40,958 nt of DNA, taken from contig JARLIH010000079.1 in the NCBI GenBank assembly GCA_031291845.1, positions 1 to 40,958 of the forward strand, written 5' to 3'. The notes beneath the pieces were generated by a model. It saw only the letters and a program-made list of their open reading frames with translations. It ran no database searches and was not told the DNA's origin. How positions within the stretch are numbered: the first letter of the stretch is position 1; each line of letters begins with the position of its first letter. Origin of the DNA: Isosphaeraceae bacterium (GTDB taxonomy: Bacteria; Planctomycetota; Planctomycetia; Isosphaerales; Isosphaeraceae). The position numbers and the translations under genes were made by a program. This document shows, piece after piece, positions 31,592 through 39,700 of the stretch.

Positions 31592-34500
31592 ATGCGGTTC
31601 CGGACCGGTCCGCGCCTCGCATTGTTGGTCAACGCATTCCTTGCCTTCGGCTGTTCTCAAGACGAGGGCCCGCCCCGCGCGACGCCTACCGTCGCCGAGG
31701 TCAAGGCCCAGAGGCCGCTCCAGTCGCAGCTCACGGACGAGATCCCGGCCGAGCAACTCGACGCGGTCCTCGACGCCCACTTCGAGGGGCTCGGGTTCAT
31801 CGAACAATATGAATATGCCAAGGCGACGCCGTTCTTTCGCCGGGTCCACGAGCGCGCTCCCGGCTGGACCCCCGGCGCAATCAACCTGGCGATCGTCTTG
31901 CTGAACGACGGGGGGAACAAGAGCGAGAGTGCGGGGAAGGGTGCCGCGCCTGGGGCGAAGCCCCTCACGAACTTTGACGAGGCCCTCCAGCTACTCGACG
32001 AGGTGCTCGCCCGCGCTCCCGAGAGCCTTCATGCTCACTTCTGCCGCGGGATTATTCTCGAGTTCCTTGGCCCCGACGAGCAGCATCCGGACCGACTCGT
32101 TCGTGCCCACGAGGACTTCAAGTTCGTCGCCGAGCGCGATCCGGCCGACGGTCACGCGCTCTACCGGTTCGCGAGCTCGATGCTCGATCCTGAGTCGTTG
32201 ACGAGCCCCGAAGGAGCCCGGCTCGCCGGTCCCCCTCAGGCGAAGGCGTTGATCGCAGCTTACGAGGCGGCCCTCAAGGCCAATCCCTACCTCGTTTCGA
32301 CCCTGTTCAAGCTCCAAGCGGCCTACGCCTGGGCGGGTCAGCGCGACAGTCAGAAGAAGGCGCTGGACCTGTGGAAGCAGCTCAACTTCGCGAACAACGT
32401 CGTTGGTAACGGCGACATCGCCAGCGACTACTACGGTGATATGGGCCGCTATGCACGCATCATCAACCCCCCGCAGTCCGCGCGCAAGGAGCCGGATCCG
32501 ACGCCACCACCGCGCTTCGAAACGCTGACGGCGTTGAAGGTCAAACTCGCCGAAGGGTGCCGCTGGGTGAAAGAGTCGGACTTCAGCGAGGGGAAGGGGA
32601 GTCCCCTGGACTTGATCGGCCGCGCCCGCGCACGCTTTGGCGCCGCGGTGGCGGTGTTCGATGCCGACGGCGACGGCAAGCTCGATCTTTACCTCGCCGC
32701 CGCGCTCTTCGGGCCGAAAGGGATCAGAGACGTTCTCTTGCTCAACGGGGGCGACGGCTCGTTCGAAGACCGGACCGCCGATTACGGCCTCGCCGAGGAT
32801 CGAGCCAGTCTGGGCGTCGCGGCAGGCGACTTCGATTCGGACAAGCACGTCGACCTCTTTCTGACCGGCGTCGGCGACAATCGGCTGTTCCGCAACACGG
32901 GCAAGCGGTTCGAGGATGTTTCGAAGGAACTGAAGCGGCAGGGGCCCGTGGCCGTGAGCTTGACCGCGCGCTGGCTCGACATCGACCAGGACGGGGACCT
33001 CGACCTGTGCGTCGTCAACTACACGAGCACCGAGCACGTGGACGAGGCATTCACCAAGGCAACACCCCCGGGCGTGCCAAACGCCGTTTATCGCAATGAC
33101 GGCAAGCCGTCGCCGCAAGCCGGCGTGCCGCAAGACGGCTGGGCACCGCCGGCGAGCGAGTCGGACGGGAAGAGCGCAAAGGCCGGTCTCTCGATCGCCC
33201 TCAATCCATGGCCCGACGCAGGTGCGTTGCTCGGGGGCGACACGCCGCACGTCGCGGTGGCTACCCTCGACGTCGATGACGACCGTGACCTCGACTTGGT
33301 TCTCGCCGCCGACGGGGAGCCATTGCACGTCGTGTTGAACGACCGGATGGGACGGTTCCATGGAGCGAAGGCGCCCCTCGAAGCGATCAAGCCCGACGCC
33401 CTCGTGAGCGGACTGCTGGTCGTTGACCTCGACACGGATGGGCTTGCCGACCTGGTGGTCCCCGATTCCGTCGGACCCGTGACGGCCTGGCGGAACCGGA
33501 GCCGCCGGACTGGCAGCGGCGACGCCAAGCTCGCCTTCGAGTCCTGGCCCTGCAACGCCCGGCAGTGGCGCGCTGGGCTGTTGGCCGATCTGGACCTCGA
33601 CGGCGCACTCGACGCCCTCGGCCTTCCCGCTCCGAGCAAGACGCAAACGCCCATCTGGGCCAGGAACGACGGCCGGCGCCTCGATGCACGCGAACTCGCG
33701 CTCGGGCCGGACGGACCGAGCGCGCCGGCGGTCCAGGGAATCACCTTCGCCGACTTCGTCGGCAGCCCTCTTCCGGACCTCCTCCTCGTCAAGGATGGTG
33801 AAGGTCCGCGCCTGGCGCAGAACCTGGGCAATGGCCGGCACTGGCTGACGATCCAGCTCGGCGGGCGCTGGAAGGCCGACCACAAGAAACACATGCGGAC
33901 GAACCCCCACGGAATCGGGACGCGCGTGCAGCTCGAAGGGCAGGGGCTCGACGTTGCCTACGACCACGACTCGCCCGAGGCGGGGCTCGCTCAGTCGGTC
34001 GCCCCGATCGTGCTCGGCCTAGGGCAGGGGAGGGGAGCCGCGCTTGTCCACATGCGCTGGCCGGACGGAGTCCTTCAGGCCGAGCTGAACGTCCCGGCCG
34101 ACCAGGTCCTTTCGATCGCTGAGGAGAACCGAAAGCAGTCGAGCTGCCCCGTGCTTTTCACGTGGAACGGGACCCGCTGGTCGTGCGTGGGCGACTTCCT
34201 CGGCGGGGGAGGACTCGGCTACCTCGTCGCGCCGGGGGTCTTCGGGACACCCGACCGGGACGAGTCGGTCGCGATCGCGCCTGAACAACTGCGGCCGGTC
34301 GACGGCACGCTACGCATGGCGGTCAACGAGCCGATGAGCGAAGTATCGTACCTCGATCACCTGGAGTTGCTCGCCGTCGACCGGCCTCCTGGCGTGTCGA
34401 CGACCCCGGACGAGCGGTTTGCTCCGGAGGGCCCGCGCCCCACCGGCGCGATCCTGGCCTGGCGTGAGTCGGTCGGGCCCGTACACGCCTCGGACCTCCG

Positions 34501-35410
34501 TGGACGAGACGTCACGGCACAGCTCCGCGCGTGGGACCGCGACACGGTCGACCAGTTCCAGCGCGTCTCCCACTGGATCGGGTATGCCGAAGAGCACGGG
34601 ATCGTCCTCGATTTCAATGATCGTCTGAGCCGCTTCGGTCCCAAGGACCGCCTGGTGCTTTGCCTGGCGGGCTGGGTGGAGTACCCGTACTCGCAAACAA
34701 ACTATGCGGCGGCGACCGCCGGCGTCGCACTCCGGCCCCCCGTCCTGGAGCGCCGGCGTGACGATGGAAGCTGGGAGATCATCGAGCCGGCGGCCGGCTA
34801 TCCGGCTGGCCTGCCCAGGATGACGACGCTCGACTTGACCGGCAAACTCGTCGGCCCCCGGTGCGTCCTTCGTCTGCGAACCAACATGGAAGTCTACTGG
34901 GACCAGGCCTTCATCGCCGTCCGTGACCCCGAGATCGCGCTGCGGGTGACGACACTCCCCGTCGCCCGGGCCGAGTTGGGCTACCGCGGCTACACCCGCG
35001 AGGCCTCGCCCGATGGACGCGAGCCGCTCCTCTACGACTACGACCACGTCGATCCCGTCCCGCTGGCGCGGCTCGAGGGGGACCTGACGCGCTACGGAGA
35101 TGTGGCCGCGCTCCTCTGCGAAGATGACGATCAACTCTGCCTCGTCGGTCCCGGTGACGAGCTCCGGCTCGAGTTCCATGCGGGAGCGCTCCCCGCCCTC
35201 GCCGAGGGCTGGTCACGGGCCTACGTGCTTCGGGCCGTCGGCTATTGTAAGGACGTCGACCCGTTCACGGCCGCAAGCGACCAGGTCGGACCCCTTCCCT
35301 GGCGCGGCATGGCGGCTTACCCCTACGGGCCGGCGGCGGAGCGACCGCTCGATGCCGCGTATCGCGACTATCTACGGCAGTACCAGACACGGCCGGCCGG
35401 CACACGCTAG
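31592..35410 (+). CDS. Large lipoprotein with TPR, FG-GAP/VCBS repeats and ASPIC/UnbV domain
   Basis: A 1272-aa protein. The N-terminus has a lipoprotein signal with lipobox LAFGC (Cys21). Residues about 60-290 hold TPR-like helices. Residues about 350-690 contain FG-GAP/VCBS-type calcium loops of the D-x-D-x-DG-x-x-D kind (DADGDGKLDLYLA, DIDQDGDLDLCVV, DVDDDRDLDLVLA, DLDTDGLADLVVP). Residues about 745-845 match the ASPIC/UnbV domain (NPHGIGTRVQL, MRWPDG). The last 430 residues show no family I know. Proteins of this type (CRTAC1-like) are frequent in planctomycete envelopes; a binding or adhesion role is inferred. ATG 31592 has AAAGGAG about 8 nt upstream. Confidence 0.88.
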   Translation: MRFRTGPRLALLVNAFLAFGCSQDEGPPRATPTVAEVKAQRPLQSQLTDEIPAEQLDAVLDAHFEGLGFIEQYEYAKATPFFRRVHERAPGWTPGAINLAIVLLNDGGNKSESAGKGAAPGAKPLTNFDEALQLLDEVLARAPESLHAHFCRGIILEFLGPDEQHPDRLVRAHEDFKFVAERDPADGHALYRFASSMLDPESLTSPEGARLAGPPQAKALIAAYEAALKANPYLVSTLFKLQAAYAWAGQRDSQKKALDLWKQLNFANNVVGNGDIASDYYGDMGRYARIINPPQSARKEPDPTPPPRFETLTALKVKLAEGCRWVKESDFSEGKGSPLDLIGRARARFGAAVAVFDADGDGKLDLYLAAALFGPKGIRDVLLLNGGDGSFEDRTADYGLAEDRASLGVAAGDFDSDKHVDLFLTGVGDNRLFRNTGKRFEDVSKELKRQGPVAVSLTARWLDIDQDGDLDLCVVNYTSTEHVDEAFTKATPPGVPNAVYRNDGKPSPQAGVPQDGWAPPASESDGKSAKAGLSIALNPWPDAGALLGGDTPHVAVATLDVDDDRDLDLVLAADGEPLHVVLNDRMGRFHGAKAPLEAIKPDALVSGLLVVDLDTDGLADLVVPDSVGPVTAWRNRSRRTGSGDAKLAFESWPCNARQWRAGLLADLDLDGALDALGLPAPSKTQTPIWARNDGRRLDARELALGPDGPSAPAVQGITFADFVGSPLPDLLLVKDGEGPRLAQNLGNGRHWLTIQLGGRWKADHKKHMRTNPHGIGTRVQLEGQGLDVAYDHDSPEAGLAQSVAPIVLGLGQGRGAALVHMRWPDGVLQAELNVPADQVLSIAEENRKQSSCPVLFTWNGTRWSCVGDFLGGGGLGYLVAPGVFGTPDRDESVAIAPEQLRPVDGTLRMAVNEPMSEVSYLDHLELLAVDRPPGVSTTPDERFAPEGPRPTGAILAWRESVGPVHASDLRGRDVTAQLRAWDRDTVDQFQRVSHWIGYAEEHGIVLDFNDRLSRFGPKDRLVLCLAGWVEYPYSQTNYAAATAGVALRPPVLERRRDDGSWEIIEPAAGYPAGLPRMTTLDLTGKLVGPRCVLRLRTNMEVYWDQAFIAVRDPEIALRVTTLPVARAELGYRGYTREASPDGREPLLYDYDHVDPVPLARLEGDLTRYGDVAALLCEDDDQLCLVGPGDELRLEFHAGALPALAEGWSRAYVLRAVGYCKDVDPFTAASDQVGPLPWRGMAAYPYGPAAERPLDAAYRDYLRQYQTRPAGTR

Positions 35411-35736
35411 TGCCCTACGTCGAAAGCTCGCATCATGACCCGGCGGCCGCTGTCGCGTGATCTTGGGCGACCACTCGCTAGCGCTTCGTGCCACTGAAAA
35501 AGTCGCCGATGACGAGCCCTAAACGCAAGCGAGCGGCTCTTGCACCCCTGCGCGACGACCCGGAACACTCCCCCACGAGGTTCCGAATCGATAGTGAATA
35601 TTAGAACACTACGTGGCGGCCCTGTCGTTGCCGAAACGCCTCACTCGTGGCTCGTTCGCCGCGACTGATACGTTTCACTCTCATTTCTCTTGTTCGGCCG
35701 ACTCAATTTGGGAAGATCTATAGGATCTTGATCCGA
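35411..35736. other. 326-bp non-coding interval before the PEP-CTERM gene
   Basis: No coding region is supported. GC drops toward its right end (35590-35735), with runs such as ATAGTGAATATTAG and GATCTATAGGATCTTGATC. The latter holds the imperfect inverted repeat GATC-TATAG-GATC. Promoter elements for the PEP-CTERM gene probably lie here, but no clear pair of hexamers can be assigned. Confidence 0.45.
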
Positions 35737-36255
35737 ATGGAGTCAAGGGGAAACCGCGCGGGTCACCCGAATTTGGGAACCTCCGTTAGCGGTTTTTTGG
35801 AAAGGGGTTGGGTCTTGGGGCAGGGGCGGGGGGTAACGGGATCCGGTTGGAGGCCGAACCACGCCGTAATAGCGGGGGGGATTGTGGCGCTCGTGCTGGG
35901 AGCAACGAGTGCGCTGGCGAACCCCCTCGTTGTGCAGCGCGCCGCTGCGCCCACGGCGCCCGATGGCCTTGCCCGGGTTGAGAACGGCGGTGCCGGCGCC
36001 GCGCCTGCCGTGCCGGCGCTGGAGGGCGAGCTGATACGCGCGCTGCCGTTACCGGAGATCGTGGCTCCGGCCGTAGGTTCGGACTCGGCCGATCCGCGGA
36101 TCGCCTATCTTCCTTCCGGTCACTCCATTCGGTACGACCGGGCACAGCCGCGCGAATCGCCGATTCGTATCCCGGAGCCGGCGTCCATCGTGTTGCTCGC
36201 CACGGGCGCGGTTGGCCTCCTCGCGCGCCGCGCACTGCGGCGGGTTGAACATTAG
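35737..36255 (+). CDS. Small exported PEP-CTERM protein
   Basis: Up to 172 aa. The C-terminus is a textbook PEP-CTERM sorting signal: IPEPASIVLLATGAVGLLARRALRR, which is a Pro-Glu-Pro motif, a hydrophobic helix and an Arg cluster. An exosortase should recognise and cut it during transfer to the cell surface. A Sec signal (AVIAGGIVALVLGATSALA) ends about 80 residues after the first ATG, so the real start is probably further right; a TTG near 35814 after AAAGGGG is a candidate. The mature region of about 100 residues is Ala/Pro-rich without known domain. No exosortase gene is in the window. Confidence 0.75.
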   Translation: MESRGNRAGHPNLGTSVSGFLERGWVLGQGRGVTGSGWRPNHAVIAGGIVALVLGATSALANPLVVQRAAAPTAPDGLARVENGGAGAAPAVPALEGELIRALPLPEIVAPAVGSDSADPRIAYLPSGHSIRYDRAQPRESPIRIPEPASIVLLATGAVGLLARRALRRVEH

Positions 36256-36725
36256 TGAGCCGTCGACTGGCGGTCGACGTCCGCTTCCGTGTGAGGGCAG
36301 CAGGCCTTCCGGTCCACGGTACGCTCGAATCCCAGATCGGTGGCCCGGTCCACCCGATGGCCGGGCGGGGCAGCTCCTTACGGCGCAACGCAGAGCGCGC
36401 GGCCCCCTGATTGCGCAGGCCATATGACGTCAAGTGAGCGTCGCCGGCCAGTTAGGAACAATTCCTTTTGTTCTGCTTGCGCATGATATTCCGATTTTCA
36501 TGGATAAGCAGGGGCCTATTAAATTTTGGCGACTATGTTGACTGGTCGAACTTTGAGGTTAATGTTTTATCCAATCACAACGCCCGCGAGGTTCGTGTTC
36601 ATGGCTTGACGGAGTCTTGACCCGCAAGACCGGGGGCCGGGGCGGTTGGGGGCGGCGAAAGCCCCATGCGACCGAAGGTTTGTTCCCAGCAACAATTGCT
36701 ATAGCACCACTTCGGGGGGTTTCCC
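36256..36725. other. 470-bp intergenic region upstream of the giant surface protein, with AT-rich core
   Basis: No gene is supported on either strand. Bases about 36455-36600 are clearly AT-richer than the surroundings (for example TATTAAATTTTGG and GTTAATGTTTTATCC). They contain TTGACT at 36537-36542 with TAATGT 16 nt later as a weak promoter candidate. The 125 nt before the start codon are GC-rich and may form a structured leader. Confidence 0.45.
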
Positions 36726-39700
36726 ATGAGTCTGCCCTGGTTCGGAACCCGGCGCCGCGCTTCGACCCTGGCCTGGCATGACCGAACGGCGTCGTTACGT
36801 TCCCGAAGGTTGCGGCGGCGCGCGGCGCTCGAACCCTTGGAAGAACGCCAACTCCTGGCAGGCACCTGGACCGACCTCACGAACGCGGCTCCCGCGGCGA
36901 GCTCTGGCATCGGTACGATGATGCTGCTTACCGACGGCGAGGTGATCGCTGAAGGGGGGGGCGTCAATAACGCGTGGTTCAAGCTGACGCCGGATGCTGC
37001 GGGCAGTTACGTGGACGGGACGTGGTCGCAAATCGCCTCGACGAGCCTCGAACGCCTCTACTTTGGCTCGAACGTGCTGCAGAACGGAAACGTCTTCATC
37101 CTCGGCGGCGAGTACTCCGGGCCACAAGGCGCTCAGAACCTTACCAACACCGGTGAAGTTTACAACCCCATCAAGAACACGTGGACCAACATCGCCAATT
37201 TCCCCGATGCGAACTTCGGGGACGACCCTACGGTGCTGCTGCCCAACGGCAATATCCTGGCGGGCGACGTATTTAATACGAACACTTACATCTATAATCC
37301 TTCGACTGACACCTGGACCCAGTCGGCGAGCAAGCTGGATGGCGACCAGAGCGACGAAGAGACGTGGGTGAAGCTCCCCGACGGCAGTATTCTGACCTAC
37401 GACGTCTTCGCCCCCGGGAAGGCCCAGCGCTACATACCGTCGCAGAACCAGTGGGTCGAAACCGGCGCGACGCCCCCCTTGCCGCTCACGAGCGCCGCCG
37501 TCGGGTTCGAGCTTGGCCCAGCGTTCTTGCTCCCCGACGGACGCGTCTTCTACCTTGGAGCCACCGGTCACACGGCCTATTACACGCCTAGCACCGATTC
37601 CTGGACGCAGGGGCCCGACATCCCGAACGGGTTGGGCACCGACGATGCGGCGGGGGCCGAGTTGCCCGACGGCAACATCATCTTCACGGCCGACCAACCG
37701 CTCTTCGACCCGAACGGCCTCGGGACGACGGTCTTCGAGTTTAACCCGACGACCAACAAATACACGGTGCTCTCTCCCCCGAGCGGCCTCGACACGACCG
37801 GCCCCGCTTTTACGAGCCGTATGCTGGTGTTGCCGACCGGCCAGGTCCTGGTCACCACTGGCGGCACCCAGCTCGCCGTGTACACGCCGGACACCGGGGC
37901 GGCGCCGGCGCTGCAGCCGACGATCAGTTCCGTCGTCCAGAACAAGAACGGCACGTTTACGTTGACGGGCACGCAATTGAACGGCGTGTCCCAGGGCGCC
38001 TCGTACGGCGACGATGCCGAGATGGACACCAACTACCCGATCGTTTCGCTCGTGGACGCGTCGGGCGACGTTTACTACGCGCGGACGACCAACTGGAGCA
38101 ATACGGGCGTATCGACCGGCAGCACTCCGGAGACCGTCATCGTCACGATGCCGTCCGGGGCCAACCCGGCACGTCCGCTCGCGGTGACCGCGGAGTCGCC
38201 GGCCGGCGCGACCGAGAACCAGGCGTTCTCGAATGCCGAAGTGGCGACTTTTACCGATCCCACGGGCATCCACCCCGTCGGCAACTACACGGCGAGCATC
38301 GACTGGGGCGATGGTACGACGACGACCGGCCAGGTCAGCGGCCCCGACACGTTCGGCATCTTCACCGTCGACGGCGATCACCTTTACACCACCGCAACGA
38401 ACAACGGCTCGTCCTGGGTCATCAAGGTCACTGTCACGGAGGCTTACTCGCTCTTCGACAGCGGCAGCGGAATCATCTCCCAGCCCTTCAGCATCTCGTC
38501 CGTCGGCACGGGGACTGTGGACGCGAACGTCATCGATATTCCGCCGGTCGTGACCGGCATTCAGACGCTTACCGGGGTCGAAGGGCTCACGACGGGTTCG
38601 CTCCGGGTGGCGACCTTTATCGACCCCGCGGGAGCGCTGCCGGTCAGTGCGTATGCCGCGACGATCGACTGGGGCGACGGCTCGACGACTTCCGGCTCGA
38701 TCACGTACGCCGCGGGTACCCAGACCTTCTCGGTTTTCGGTACGCACACGTATACCGAAGAGGGGACCTACCTGCCCATCGTCACGGTTGACGACACCAA
38801 CGGAGGCGCGTCGGGCCAAGCGACTGACACCGCGACGATCGCCGACGCGCCCCTCTCGCCGATCGCGGCGACGTTCAGTTCGACCGAGGGCGCCACCTTC
38901 ACCGGCCTCGTCGCGAACTTCACGGACGCCAGTCCGTTCGGCGCGGTGAGCGACTTCACGGCGACGATCAAGTGGGGCGACGGCACGACCTCGACGGGGA
39001 CCGTCAAGAAGGCTTCGCTCGGCACGTTCGGAGTCACGGGAACGCACCAGTACAATGAGGAAGGAACGTACAACGTCAGCGTCGTCGTCAAGGACGACGG
39101 CGGCAGCACGACGACCGTCGCGAGCACGGCGCAAATCGCCGATGCCCCGCTGACGCCGAACACGGCGTCGATCGCCGCGGTCGAGGGTCAGTTGATCCCG
39201 GCGACCACGACGGTCGCCACTTTCATCGATGCCTACACCGCGGCGCCCCTGAGCGACTTCAGCGCCACGATCAACTGGGGCGACGGGGTCACGACCGTGG
39301 GCACGATCACTTCACTCGGCGCCGGCCGTTTCAGCGTCGCGGGCGGGACCATTTATCCGGAGAGCGGGGTCTACGCGGTCACGGTGGCGATTAGCGATCG
39401 CGGCGGCTCAACGACGACCGCCCTCAGCTCGGCCACGATCACCGATGCAGCGTTGACCTCCTCGAGCGTCAACTTCTTCGGCGTCGAGGGTCAGACGATC
39501 GCGCCGACGACCGTGGCGACGTTTAACGACGCAGACATCTTCTCGCAGCCCAGCGACTTCACCGCGACGATCGACTGGGGTGACGGCACGACGACCGCTG
39601 GGTCGGTCGTCTCGCTGTCGGGCGGCAACTATGCGATTTCCGGCTCGCATATGTACATGCAGGCACAGCCTTACAGCGTTGCGGTCACGATCAACGATAT

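Noticed and set aside
31991..33967. A 658-codon open frame antisense to the ASPIC/UnbV lipoprotein gene
   Set aside because: It mirrors the FG-GAP coding strand, has no ribosome site and no domain of its own.
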